The position numbers and the translations under genes are program-made. 64,000 nt of DNA from Cymbomonas tetramitiformis (taxonomy: Eukaryota > Chlorophyta > Pyramimonadophyceae > Pyramimonadales > Pyramimonadaceae), in assembly GCA_001247695.2 (NCBI GenBank), contig LGRX02003699.1, forward strand, positions 1 to 64,000, given 5' to 3'. Of this stretch, positions 42,101 through 53,341 are shown piece by piece. Below the pieces are notes generated by a model. The model was not told the origin of the DNA and did not search any database. It saw nothing but the letters and a program-made list of their open reading frames with translations. Each line of letters opens with the position of its first letter. Within the stretch, counting starts at the first letter, position 1.

Positions 42101-45100
42101 ACATGGAAAGAGCGCTCAATGGTGGGCCTGGGCGGGGAGCTGACATCTGCCTCCCTAAGGAGATTCTCCACGGTATCAGCACGCCGAATGGTCACAGCCT
42201 CCTCGTCATGGCCCTGTAACATAACCGCCGCCAACCCTGTCATGACCAGAGCACCGCTTCGTCCTGTGGGGGCCCATTGCACCTCGCGCAGTCACCCTGC
42301 GATAGATACATCCCATTTAGCGTGTCATTCCTGTCGTTTTCGCAGGCAAAAACTGTGAGAGGTAAGTTTTCGCATAACAAATACAAATGGAGAGGATGCT
42401 GGCAAGGCACGCCCACCTCCAAGAATTTGCCGTAGTCAGTGACGTATTCCTCGAATTTGGGCTGAGGGAACATGTCGTAATAAATGCAATCCATCTTGTG
42501 ACCTTCTATCATCATCCGTGCATATGCTTGCCCTAGACCATAAACCCTCTCTCCACCCATTTACGTCATCGTTGGCAAGCGACACTAGTATGCGCTACCA
42601 ATCAGTAACTGAGTGGGCGTCACTGGCAAATGTGGTACCAACCAATGAGAGAGAGCAGCAGCCCTGTAATGCTTTTTTGACCCTGGCAGGCCATGAGAGC
42701 AGCAGCCCTGTAATGCTTTTTAACCCTGGCAGGCCACGACAGCATCAGCACTGTAGTGTCTCTTTTAACCCTGGCAGGCCATGAGGCAGCAGCCCTGTAA
42801 TGCTTTTTCACCTGGCAGGCCATGACAGCAGCAGCCCTGTAATGCCTTTTTCACCCTGGCAGGCCATGAGAGCAGCAGCCCTGTAATGCCTTTTTCACCC
42901 TGGCAGGCCATGAGCAGCCCTGTAATGCCTTTTTAACTGGCAGGCCATGAGAGCAGCAGCCCTGTAATGCCTTTTTAACCCTGGCAGGCCATAAGCAACA
43001 GCCCTGTAATCTGCCTTAACCCTGGCAGGCCATGAGGCAGCAGCCCTGTAATGCCTTTTTCACCCTGGCAGGCCATAGAGCAGCAGCCATCGTAATGCCT
43101 TTTAACCCTGGCAGGCCATAAGAGGCAGCAGCCCTGTATCTCCTTTTAACCCTGGCAGGCCATGGAGCAGCAGCCCTGTAATGCCTTTTTAACCCTGGCA
43201 GGCCATGACAGCAGCAGCCCTGTAATGTCTTTTCACCTTGGCAGGCCATGAGCTTGAGCAACCCTGTAATGCCTTTTTCACCCTGGCAGGCCATAGAGGC
43301 AGCAGCCTATGTAATGCCTTTTTAACCCTGGCAGGCCATAGAGGCAGCAGCCCTGTAATGCTTTTAACCCTGGCAGGCCATGAGCAGCAGCCTGTGTCTT
43401 TTTAACCCTGGTAGGCCATGCGAGCAGCAGCCCTGTAATCTCCTTTTAACCCTGGCAGGCCATGAGAGCAGCAGCCCTGTAATCGTAAGCGACCTGCTTC
43501 AAACCTGACTTGCAAGGAGAATGCCAACCCGGCAAAGCTGATGAACGAATCGCTCCCCCACTGCCAACGTTCAGGGCAGTCCAGCTGGTGACAGGCAGGC
43601 TGGCTCACCAATGCGGCCGGCTCCGATTATTCCGACAGTTTTTCGCTGCAGCAAATTGCCTACGAAGAGGGCGGGCAGCCAGCCGACGTATTGGCCGCTG
43701 CGCATGAACACATCTGCCTGTTTCACCGAGAGCCGGCCGCTGCCATGAGTCACCGAGTCGCCACCAGAGGCTTCAGTATCCCGCGCCCTCCTCCCCGTGT
43801 CCACACAGCATCCACGCAGCGTCCACACAGTATCCCGCACCCTCCTCCCCGTGTCCACACAGCATCCACGCAGCCCACACAGTATCCCGCGCCCTCCTCC
43901 CCGTGTCCACACAGCATCACGCAGTCCATCCACAGTATCCGCGCCCTCTCCCCGTGTCCACACAGCATCCACGCAGCGTCCACACAGTATCCCGCACCCT
44001 CCTCCCATGTCCACAGCATCACGCAGCGTCCACACACAGTATCCCGCGCCCTCCTCCCCGTGTCACACAGCATCCACGCAGTGTCCACAGTATCCGCGCC
44101 CCTCCTCCCCGTGTCCACACAGCATCCACGGAGCGTCCACACAGTATCCCTTCCTCCTCCCCGTGTCCACACAGCATCCACGCAGCGTCCACACAGTATC
44201 CCGCGCCCCTCCTCCCCGTGTCCACACAGCATCACGCAGTGTCCACACAGTATCCCGCGCCCCTCCTCCCGTGTCCACACAGCATCCTCACACAGTATCC
44301 CGCCTCCTCCCCGGTACACTTTATCCACGCAGCGTCCACACAGTATCCCGCGCCCTCCTCCCCGTGTCCACACAGCATCCACGCAGCGTCCACACAGTAT
44401 CCCGCGCCCTCCTCCCCGTGTCCACGCGGCGTCCACGCAGTGTCCACACAGTATCCTGCGCCCTCCTCCCCGTGTCCACGCGGTGTCCACGCGGCGTCCA
44501 CGCGGGGAGCGCACACCCGAAAGCCGTGAGGACTGCTGAGCAAAACACATATGCAGCGTCTCGCCCAGATTCGCCTTCTCAACATAGGAAAACTAGGTCG
44601 CCGCGACCTCGGGATTGATAAGTTAGATCACTGTGATCTCGGGATAGAAGAATTCGGTCGCTTTGATCTCTCTGATCAGCCGCTGTTTCTCATTTTAGCT
44701 GCTATTGGTCGTACAGCCAAATAGAAATCACGAATAAAGTCACTTCACAGCTGAGGTCCTCAAAAGCGGTGTTTCCTACTTGAAGGCTGCAGTGTCGGCG
44801 GCGGCGCTGGGCAAACGCTACGGGGCAAGGGCAGCACCTCTGCGACGCGGCGAGCAGCTGCGAGGGTCAATGCCGCTGCGATCTCTGTTGTGGGCATCCA
44901 GGGACCCTGGTCAATCAGCTGCGATGACAGTCCGAGAAGCAAATAAACGCTGACATGCCTCTCAAGGCATAGGAACATCGCTGACAACCGGAGATGCACT
45001 CAAGCGCCTCAGCTTATCGCTCTCGCTCCAACATTCCTCGTTGCCTTGGGCACGGAGTTAGGCGCCAACACGATTCTAGCAATATGGGCATCGCAGCCGT

Positions 45101-46939
45101 TGTTCACGTAACTCGCGGTCAGCGCATGAGCGTGGCTTATCTGACAGGTGCGAGAGCGCGCAGGTACTGCTTGCTTGATGCAGTGCTCAAACCTGCAGTA
45201 GTTTCCGTGAGCACGCCGGGGGTGTTGCCAACAGGAAGGCCATGTGCATTCGCCGCCTGATTCAGCCAAGCGCCTGTTAGAGGGTCGTCCTCCGCAACAA
45301 CCCCGCGGCAGGCGAAGGTTGCTGGCGCCGTCGCTTTACTTCCCAAGGGACAGGGGGAGATGTGCCCCACTTCTCGAAGGCGCGCCTTCTATTTTTGAAT
45401 TGGACTGGTTTTTTTGCGATGCATATGTGGTACATAACCTATATACAGAGGTACATTGATTAAAATATTCATATAGATATAATTGTAGCTGAATTATTAT
45501 GTACATAGATACAGGGGCAGAGTCGCAATCACGAAAATATAGAATCAACGTGTTGGGTATGCAGGGCCCGTTCCGCCCGCGAAGGAGATACTGACTGCTG
45601 GGTACGCGTTGAATAGCTGGGTGCTGAAAGTGCTGCACGCGGCGGGCAGTTGGCGCGCACCGCGACTTTGACATTATTGTACCTGCGAGGAGATTTACTT
45701 GTCAAGGGCTGCAAAAGAGGGGCTGGTGCAGACAGGGCGGAAACGAGGCGCGCACACGTCTCCGCGCGCTCAGCGTGGCACAGGCCTCACCCCACTGCGT
45801 AAGTGCTGAAAGCGGTGCCGCCTGCGGACTTGAGTGCTCCAAACAACTCCTCGCTCCAATCCTCTGCGCACACGTGGCGAAAAATTAGCAACATTCGCTC
45901 TTGACCGGATTCCTCTACGCTGGCCACACAAACCTGTTCCGGGGAGACTGTTATGCAGAACATTCGGGGTTGTATGCGACACCTCGCCGCAGGCGCCGAG
46001 CCAGGGAAGACAAAAGACACTTGATTCGCGTGTTATTCCTGAAGGATAAGACGAAGGAGAACGTCCTCAAACACACAGATACTTTTTTACGTTTATGAAC
46101 TTGCTTTTGGATGTCACCGGAAGGGGGTTTAATAGCACCAGTAAGCTGGCCGATAACTCCATCGCAACGAGTTGATATCAATGTTTTCACCTTCGCGACG
46201 TCCAAGATAGCGTCGGGGTGCGTGCACACCTGCTCTAGTAACACGCGCAGAGAACCGTCGGGTTGAATTGAGAAGTGCAGCCTCAAATGGTTAGACAAGT
46301 TAATCATACCAAGCGGCACTGCTTATAACATCTTCTGTGACATAAGGCGCGGAGCTGTTTAAAAAGTCGAAACGCTTGTTGACCCGGCGACTGGAACCGC
46401 GGAGACGCCTTAGTGCGGCTGACAGGACGACAACCGACTGCTTGAGTCGCAAATAATAAGGGAAAGGGTTTTCTGTAAATGTTTGAATGCTTGAGGCTTG
46501 CCATAAAAGGGGAACGCCCACCTCAACACGACAGTCGGCGTTTACCAAGACGTCAAGCCATCTCTTCCCTGGGAGATCTTTCGTAACGACGACGCGCTTC
46601 GAGCCGTTTTCATTGAATATCTTTTCGCAAAGTTCCAAACAAGGACTTTTCAGTATTCAAGTATTTTAATCCATAGTTCGTTTGTTGAACAACTTGAAAG
46701 CCAATCCGAGTTGGATAGGGCATACCTTGACGGGAATTCCGTCCACTTGACTCGATATCGAAGAAACAGCAGCTGTGAAATAACGAGGTGCTTGCGTTTG
46801 AAAAGCCTGGCAACACCGTCGAAATTCTCAGTTGAACATCGTGAAGGGGCTTTAGGAGCTGTGTTTGCGGTCTCACCTGGGGGTATGCGTTGAAGGGCGC
46901 CAATGAACAGAACAGGTTTCTACCTGCACGAGAAAACAT
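39131..46939 (-). CDS. HPR1: NADH-dependent hydroxypyruvate reductase (glycerate dehydrogenase), 13 exons
   Basis: D-2-hydroxyacid dehydrogenase that reduces hydroxypyruvate to D-glycerate in photorespiration. Exons: 46939-46877, 46620-46522, 46229-46139, 45863-45791, 45682-45661, 45256-45193, 44884-44838, 43717-43609, 42532-42417, 42213-42145, 41996-41874, 40078-39932, 39281-39131. Every junction is GT-AG, and phases agree except for the length of exon 12. The product is about 390 residues, as in plant HPR1. Landmarks: CDGVIGQLTEDW, VGNTPGVLTETTA, GIIGAGRIG (NAD binding), LVNSARGPVIDE (catalytic Arg), LDVYEDEP (Glu) and LPHIASAS (His). Exon 12 has a 1- or 2-base frame error after VALVTHLRE near 40055. 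The first exon (MFSRAGRNLF) looks like an organelle presequence and is the least certain exon. The C-terminus ends DER, without a peroxisomal SKL signal. Confidence 0.93.
39391..39576. repeat. 30-bp minisatellite in HPR intron 12, left of gap
   Basis: Six near-identical units of GAGTGGAGGTGTGACACATG followed by ATCACACACC, running into the assembly gap. Confidence 0.95.
39577..39759. other. assembly gap (183 N)
   Basis: Run of undetermined bases inside HPR intron 12. Its real length is unknown because it lies between two tandem arrays. Confidence 0.99.
39760..39862. repeat. different 30-bp minisatellite, right of gap
   Basis: Units of CTTCCAGCATCAGGGCTGGT plus CATGAGGTCA, at least 3.4 copies. 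The sequence is unrelated to the array on the other side of the gap but has the same unit length. Confidence 0.93.
40505..40775. repeat. 53-bp minisatellite in HPR intron 11
   Basis: Five units of CTCCGTGACACTGTACCGTG continuing TACAAATGACCACGAAGC and a GACGCGGCCATTCAG tail, near 40507, 40560, 40613, 40666 and 40719. Variation is limited to single bases. Confidence 0.94.
40721..41314 (+). pseudogene. forward ORF with in-frame stop inside HPR intron 11
   Basis: Opposite in strand to HPR. One frame runs from the minisatellite through 41314, broken by a single TGA at 41117-41119. The first part is ordinary mixed sequence (for example WTMPELHRQVDSDAYF); the second is Lys/Glu/Arg-rich (KEDRRWAERKEEDERKEGKG). 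I recognise no domain. The product resembles the basic tail of a Gag or ORF1-type protein, but that is only an impression. It could also be random reading of a GC-rich intron. Confidence 0.3.
42645..43490. repeat. about 45-bp minisatellite in HPR intron 8
   Basis: About 18 units of GCAGCAGCCCTGTAATGCCT plus TTTTAACCCTGGCAGGCCAT(GAGA), with frequent small deletions. Confidence 0.95.
43772..44512. repeat. about 55-bp minisatellite in HPR intron 7
   Basis: About 13 units of CAGTATCCCGCGCCCTCCTC plus CCCGTGTCCACACAGCATCC and an ACGCAGCGTCCACA joint. Very pyrimidine-rich on the plus strand. The long open frames reported on both strands across it are repeat translations. Confidence 0.95.
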
Positions 46940-48273
46940 GTTGGTCACCTGTCCTTTAGTTTATGGTATGGTTATGTTGAAAAGTGTTCACGGAAGAAGC
47001 TTGTTTGCTTGAGCTGCCAGTCGAATATTTCATATGAAAATCAATGACAAAACTCGGAAATATAGGCAACTTGCGCAAGATCTCCAAGATCTCCAGCATT
47101 CGTGAGAAATATGACACAATTGTCATAGTTTTTGGTGGAGGCTGCACGTTAGATTTTTCGCACGCATCATCTAATGGCCCCGATGAAGGGGGAACTTTGG
47201 AGATCCAGTTTTGTGCTTTTGTCACATCAAATGAAATCTCGACAGGAACTAGGAATTCCAGTCAAGTGCTGTGACACGGCATCGGCAACAGGATAAGTTC
47301 AAAGTTGCACAGGACGGTTGTGGCTGACGGACACGCGGGCCAGGAGCGCAGGAGGAGAAGAATCCCCGTCGCGTGGAATTTGATGGGAAATGTTCGACAA
47401 GCGAGTTGAACGGTTTCTAGATCAAAAGCGAGTATTAGAACAGTTTCTAGGAAGCGTGGACCCTATCAACACCCGGTTTTGGGGGGGGGTGAGATCTACT
47501 GTATGCGGCTGTATGTGGCAAATGGGCACCGGCGAATCGTAAAATATAGGAGTATGGGGTGCCGCCTAACCGCATCCCGGGTGACCGTAAACCGTTTTCT
47601 GGCTCCCTCCGCCATCGCCAGCATAAAGAGCAGGTAACGCCGTCTTGTCGGAATGGCCTCTAACTACACTCACGCCCAACAAGCTTACCGAGGTCTCGCA
47701 GGGATTGGAATGAGGCCGTAGTGTAAGTGGAAAATATGTTCAGAACACCATTTTCTTTCATAAAAATACTTCATAAACCGTCTCATGTTATGTAGTCCAG
47801 CAGATTCGTCTCGGGAAAGCTCAAGAAAGCCCATTTTTAAGACGTCCCTACTACCAACGCCGGTTTGGGTTTGGGTACGTAAGTGGATCTGGTGCTCCAC
47901 GTATACGGAGGTAAGTTTTCACAATTGACACAAGGGACTTGCCTTGCCTTGACACCACATTTCGACCTCCCGTCCTCAGTTTAAATGCTCGCAAGTGCGA
48001 GGGCGCAGATTTGCGAAGTTCCGTGCGTTGCGGCGAGATAACATTCTCAATGGGTACATACAGGGCGTGACACATTGCATACCCATAAACTCTTCCTATT
48101 GTTTGAGGGCAACGCATAAAATTACGAATTTGCCAAAATCGCGAGTTTGGTTGCAGGAATATTCTGTTACATCTCTGTGGATATCCTCTATTGTGTGGTA
48201 GAAGGAAATGTCAACATTAAGTGTGCCCGAAACACCGCCCGGTATGCGCACACCTACTTGGTCGCATTAACTT
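46940..48273. other. interval upstream of HPR
   Basis: Presumed promoter side of HPR. Minus-strand frames at 47685-47900 and 47851-48117, and 46956-47225, look protein-like in places (for example FLELSRDESAGLHNM), but I find no family and no clear splicing. Confidence 0.4.
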
Positions 48274-48768
48274 TTGCCCGTCATCTCGTCACAGGGAAGT
48301 GGCTTCGGTGCTATCAGGATCGACAAGCTGAAGTTGGACGACGTAGCAATCACCGTTATCGAGGGCCGCGGTCGCAGACCACTAGAGAAAAGCATCCCCC
48401 CATTAACGCATATATTCATGAGGAACGTTTCCACCAGCCATTCCGCCGCAAAGTTCGTCGCGGCCTGCATTCAATCGTTGTCCACGGGGAGCACTGGAGT
48501 GAGGCGTCCCCTGGTGCTCGGCACCGGCGAATATCCAAAGTGGAAAACATTGTCAAACTCGCACCTTGCCAGATGCGTCACTTCGCGGGAGACCGTTGAA
48601 ATTCCGGGGCACGACGGGTGCGCATCGGATCGCACTGCCACTGCTGAAGACCTTTGGAAAGTACTTGTGAAAAACGTTCGTACATTTCTCGTCGATCCTC
48701 CTCGCATAGCGGCTTATACAGGTAGTTCGACACGGGTTTCACTGATTTGTGTGCTTTCATCATTTTAA
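48274..48768 (+). CDS. unidentified ORF
   Basis: An open frame of 164 codons in DNA of mixed composition, divergent from HPR. It reads SGFGAIRIDKLKLDDVAITV early and DLWKVLVKNVRTFLVD late. No domain recognised. Two other frames are also open for about 70-150 codons here, so this may be chance or an exon of a larger gene. Confidence 0.25.
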   Translation: MPVISSQGSGFGAIRIDKLKLDDVAITVIEGRGRRPLEKSIPPLTHIFMRNVSTSHSAAKFVAACIQSLSTGSTGVRRPLVLGTGEYPKWKTLSNSHLARCVTSRETVEIPGHDGCASDRTATAEDLWKVLVKNVRTFLVDPPRIAAYTGSSTRVSLICVLSSF

Positions 48769-50481
48769 ATGTACACGACGTCCAAAGGGCATGCATAGAT
48801 CACGCACACGCCACGAAAAACGAAAAACGAACGTCGACCAATCAGCACAATCACAAGGGAGTACGCCGATGAAGGCGAAGCAAAGACTAAATACCTGGCA
48901 GCAAAATACATCTCGCTCCACTCCCCGCTGGTACAACGCTTCAGATATGCATCGTCCTATACAATAGTACGAGTTCCAAGGTCCAATATCAACGAGTAAT
49001 TCTGATCACCGAAGTTCGCGCACACTTCAAGGCTTGCATTCATTCGCATTCGGCAAGATCAGGTATGAACTGAGGTTGTTAATTCGTCACTAAGACGCAG
49101 ACTTAAGAGATGAATGGCATCTCCGGCAGGTTCGCTTGCAGAGGCACCAGGAGGAAAACAAATTATTCTGTGCGAGTCCTGGAGAGGTTCAAACTCGCTC
49201 GGCTGTGTCCATCCCATGTGTCCATCTGCTTGTCAAAAGGGAATATAAGCATGTTCAACGCGAATTTCAGCATCTCGATGTGAATGTATGACATTTCAGT
49301 CGTTCGATTGTAATTTTGTTTGATCGGACCAACAGTATGTGAATGAGTGTAGTAAAAAATGCGGTGGGTGTTGACAGGGCCCAGACTTCCTAGCTATAAT
49401 CGTAACTAGAGCTCTAGCTTTTACCAAATGCACGATACCTCGTCATTTGGAAATCGTCAACAGATTGGAAACGATCAACAAATAGGAAAAATCGACGGTA
49501 TCGCGCGCATGGGTTGCGATATCGACCTGGGACAAAAGCAAATTATTATAGCCACTCGATGACAGTGCGGAAACATATTTCGCTTGCCTCCAACAATCCG
49601 TTTTTTATGATGCATCACCATCAGTGTAAAAAACAGGGGGAAAAGTGGATATCTCTTCGACTAGGTACAAGCCCAAGGCGAAATTATTTAGTCGGGGGAT
49701 TCTGTGACGGTTAGTAAGTAATGAGAAGTTCTAGTGGACGAAACGTACGATAAATGCATGTATGATCATAAATGCATTTACGAATTCGTAAATGCAATTA
49801 TGATTTATTCCCTGGAATATTCCGTCGCGTGGCGGATCAACTGCTTAGGATATGCTCGTCGCGTGCAAGGATGAACTCTGGACGCGCCGGCGCGCCTAAA
49901 TCGGACCTCGAGGGTACCGCAGGCGCCGCGCCGGGTACCGCAGGCGCCGGACCTGGATACCGCAGGCGCCGCGCCGCCCGCGCGCCTGGCGCGCGGGCGA
50001 AAACAACAAGCGCCGCGCCAGCGGCAGCGCTGGCTCCCAGCGCGCCCATGCCGTGCCTCACACCCACAACCGTCGCGTTGGCGCTGCCTTCATCCGCCAA
50101 GGCGCCAACGCGTGAAACCCGAACACCCCGCTCAGCGCTCGTTACTCGCGTCGGAGGTCGGATCCCAACCGAATGCTCGAAGCGATTGACTCATGATTCG
50201 TGAGAGAGATAAAACACAAGGAGAAAGTGCACAAGTGCAGTAAGTAACGTGTCGAGCAGGGCTCATCAACATGTAACGTGCTCTAGGGCGTCACCGCAAG
50301 GCAAATCTTTTGAGATGTTGGCGCGCCGGCGGACGACGTTTTCCAGGCTAGCGCCGCGCCGGCGCCTATGCTAACTGCCCAAGCGCGCCGTCGCTCGCGA
50401 TGCCTCGCGGCGCGAGGGCGTTGACCTTATCTCTCAAGCGCCGCGCGGGCGCGAATCCCGAAATCCGAAATTTCACCCTTG
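48769..50481. other. non-coding interval with a GC-rich island
   Basis: 49755-49805 repeats GTAAATGCA/TGCATTTA(C/T) motifs, as does 53865-53912 beyond the next nest. 49870-50130 and 50310-50450 are dense in GGCGCGCC-like palindromes (for example CCGCAGGCGCCGCGCC repeated three times). The open frame 49772-50203 is Ala/Arg/Pro low complexity and is not convincing. Confidence 0.5.
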
Positions 50482-50520
50482 GTCGCTGTCACGGCACGAC
50501 TGTTATGGAACTGTAACAAT

Positions 50521-50694
50521 TGCTGGAAACAGCTCAACAGACAGTGGGGACCCGAGAGCCGACGGAACAAACGGATCACTAGACTCGTATAGAAGGACAT
50601 AAATACTGAGTCTAGGTCACTAGCTGTACACCGAGAATGACACACTGGATATGACACCTGACTGTACGAACTAGTCAGGCTGTCATTTCCAGCA
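50521..50694 (-). repeat. 3' LTR of the nested element (minus orientation)
   Basis: 174 bp, with 9-bp inverted ends TGCTGGAAA/TTTCCAGCA. Confidence 0.92.
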
Positions 50695-51172
50695 CACCAC
50701 CTCATTTGAGGTGCACAGCTTGTGACAGCACACCACCCTAGCTACTAGAGTTTACTACAAGAAATGTAAGATGTCAACTCTAGGGGCTAGCTAAGTCTCA
50801 AGATGTGGTTGAGTGCTAAAGCATAAAGTACATGCTAGGATGAGCTGTGAGCAACGAGATAAAAATAATAATACTCTCCGATCACAGATTCTTTTTCCTG
50901 CAAGTGGCTGGGTAACGTATGCAAGAAACCGCCGGTCTGCATGTTGGATTAGGCAGCTAAAATTAAGAAAACCCTGCCGGTCGATGTAGCGTTGTCGTCT
51001 CTTGCACTCTGAAAAGGGATCTCCGCCCATGGATTACGTGCCATAAAAAAAAAAACAAACGCTGCTCGCAAGTGGCTAGGATAGTAAAATAAGATGCCAA
51101 AATGAATAGGCGATCTCAACTACAGCAAGTGGCTGGCTCCCAAGTAACGCCCCGCCGGTCAACGAAAAGAAA

Positions 51173-52141
51173 TCAGTAATCATCGGAATAGTACTCGTCG
51201 TCGACATACTCGTCAAAATGCTCAGCGAACTCCTCTGACGCACCGCCATACTCGTGAAAGTCGTAAGCCCCTGCGTCCCAGGCAGCCCACTCCTCTGCGG
51301 TGTACTCATCATCTTGCTCTTCTCCTTCAGCGAAAGCCGCCTCCGGAAAATTTTCGTTCTCAAATTCTTCTCTGTCTGGCCCATGAAATGAAACTGTGCC
51401 CACAGAAAACTCGCGTTGCGGTAAAAAGTCCTCCCCAAGTGGGGGCTCCAAAACTCCGCCATAAGAATGTGGTTGGGAACCTGTGCCCAACTCGAATTCC
51501 TGTTCCAGTCGTTCGCTCGAAAAATGCGGAGCGGCCAAGTGGCCATAGTGCTCCTCCTCTACCTCACAACTGTCGTCAGAATCGTCGAAATACCCAACAG
51601 GGTACTCCGATTCATCTTCGGGCTCACTACTTTCATACTCCTCAAGCTGGCGCTGTCCAGAATGCAAATAAGAATGCGTTGAGGGAGGGGCATGAATGTA
51701 ATGTACTTCTGTGCGCACAGGAGGGGCCTGTGGCACAACGTCTCTCGCCCTAGGGATACTAGGCGAGGGTCTGGTGGTAGTGACTTGACAAGAAACAGAT
51801 TTCGAACTCAAAAGAACCACGCTGTCTCCAACACCCTTCTCACAGAAAGAAACATCGGGAATTCTGGAATCTACGGCGGTCTCAGCACCACCTACCAAAG
51901 TGCCACTGTCAGAAACAACAATCTGCAAAACAATCGGTGGAGAAACTGCCGGTGAATCTGCCAAAAATCCTGAGCTCCGAAAATGCGAAAGAGCGCGAGA
52001 CATAGAAGAAACGAGCGCCACAGTGCGCGAGCGGTTCAGAGAGTCCAGGTTATGAAGTTTGCTATCAATAGTCGCCAAAAGAGCGCGAAGCTCTTCGCTC
52101 GAAGAAATCTGAGGTGAATCCATAAAAGAAACCGAACACAA
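51173..52141 (-). CDS. acidic 322-residue protein of the nested element
   Basis: The only long ORF of the nested element, in its coding orientation, starting about 200 bp after the primer-binding site. The N-terminal third is ordinary and probably helical (SSEELRALLATIDSKL and so on). The middle is Pro/Ser-rich. The C-terminal half is extremely rich in Asp, Glu and Tyr and ends in an aromatic-acidic tail. There is no CCHC knuckle, protease or RT motif. It is not a normal Gag; it may be a highly diverged structural protein or a captured host ORF. Function unknown. Confidence 0.6.
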   Translation of the reverse strand: MCSVSFMDSPQISSSEELRALLATIDSKLHNLDSLNRSRTVALVSSMSRALSHFRSSGFLADSPAVSPPIVLQIVVSDSGTLVGGAETAVDSRIPDVSFCEKGVGDSVVLLSSKSVSCQVTTTRPSPSIPRARDVVPQAPPVRTEVHYIHAPPSTHSYLHSGQRQLEEYESSEPEDESEYPVGYFDDSDDSCEVEEEHYGHLAAPHFSSERLEQEFELGTGSQPHSYGGVLEPPLGEDFLPQREFSVGTVSFHGPDREEFENENFPEAAFAEGEEQDDEYTAEEWAAWDAGAYDFHEYGGASEEFAEHFDEYVDDEYYSDDY

Positions 52142-52329
52142 AAGATGAATTCACCCAAGAAAAATCGTAGAGCACCACTCCGTCGTAACAACCCACTGCC
52201 AAAGAGCGTTCCAAGCTCTAGCGTAATCCTGATCTAGAGTGTCTCACAAGGCGTGAGAACACTCAAACGAAAGATATAGACCAAAATAAATAAAATACTA
52301 CGCTAGAAACAAATCACGCAAGCGTGAAG

Positions 52330-52343
52330 TGAGTCCCATAACC
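52330..52343 (-). promoter_or_regulatory. primer-binding site, initiator-tRNA anticodon type
   Basis: On the minus strand the LTR is followed at once by GGTTATGGGACTCA. GGTTATGGG is complementary to CCCAUAACC, the anticodon-loop region of initiator tRNA-Met. Copia-type elements prime from an internally cleaved initiator tRNA with such a site, so this supports the Copia assignment and the minus orientation. Confidence 0.75.
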
Positions 52344-52517
52344 TGCTGGAAACAGCTCAACAGACAGTGGGGACCCGAGAGCCGACGGAACAAACGGATC
52401 ACTAGACTCGTATAGAAGGACATAAATACTGAGTCTAGGTCACTAGCTGTACACCGAGAATGACACACTGGATATGACACCTGACTGTACGAACTAGTCA
52501 GGCTGTCATTTCCAGCA
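52344..52517 (-). repeat. 5' LTR of the nested element (minus orientation)
   Basis: 174 bp, essentially identical to 50521-50694. Confidence 0.92.
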
Positions 52518-53341
52518 ACAATTGCGTGCAAGTATTTGGTGGGTGTATGAGTGCAGCAGTCTGGGGACCAGAAGTGCGTGCTTGAGCTCAATGCTCCTCA
52601 TATACTCTAGTGCTCTCACGCGTCGCACGCGTTACCACCATCGAGTTGTGAACTCGAGAGCACTAGGCGAACTTGACGCATCGGCCAGACGATATAGCCA
52701 TTGATGCTCGCATGCTGTTCAGTGCATGCTAGAAGCGAAGATGCGTCTTGACATAACAATTCAGTTCGTTCTTAAAGACTTGGCTTGCTTCGCCATCTCG
52801 ATGCCATATACTTGGCCTCTCGATGACAGATGTCACTCACCTTAGGTGGATGACAGACATACTGATTGTACATGTCATACTCAACCGTACTGACAATACT
52901 TGACGACTGTATGTCATTATGACACATGACATGATATGACATGATATGACATGTATGATATGTATGACATGTATGACACATATGTCATCGGCCATATCCG
53001 TGACAGATCTCCCCTCTTGGAAGTGTTGTGACCTCAGAATATAGGGTGCATACCAAGGAGCGGTATCGAGTTTTAAAATCAGTATCGACCAAGGATAGGT
53101 ATCGGTTGGGCCGATATTCTGATAAATCGATTTATCGGAAAATCGGTATTAATTGATAACGAAATTTGCACAATCGGAATTATTACAATCGGTTGATTAC
53201 GGCCGCAGAAATCGGTACGCCTGTATACACTATATTTGTGTACACAATATCCGCAATATACACAATACAGTATACACAACACGCTTTCGTTGCTTACACC
53301 CGAGTCTGTTCTCGTTCTCGCCTGAGCGAATCGTATACCAA

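Larger units (their letters stand above)
50521..52517 (-). mobile_element. Copia-type 2-kb LTR retroelement nested in the family-2 LTR
   Basis: 174-bp LTRs (50521-50694 and 52344-52517), TGCTGGAAA...TTTCCAGCA, flanked by the duplication ACAAT (50516-50520 and 52518-52522). The second, uninterrupted LTR nearby supplies the empty site. Reading on the minus strand, the internal region begins GGTTATGGGACTCA, and before the far LTR there is CACCTCAAATGAGGTGGTG, a hairpin plus polypurine tract. It is too small for Pol, hence non-autonomous, yet it carries one long ORF. The two LTRs look identical by eye, suggesting a recent insertion. Confidence 0.92.

Noticed and set aside
43691..44618. Open frames of up to 282 codons on both strands
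   Set aside because: All arise from the 55-bp minisatellite in HPR intron 7, and the HPR exons lie outside them.
49772..50203. 143-codon Ala/Arg-rich ORF
   Set aside because: Low-complexity reading of GGCGCC-rich DNA, with no domain and no conserved start context.
53054..53341. CAAGGAGCGGTATCGAG near 53057 resembling the hAT terminal repeat CAAGGCCCGGTATCA
   Set aside because: No matching inverted end or 8-bp duplication was found within the interval.
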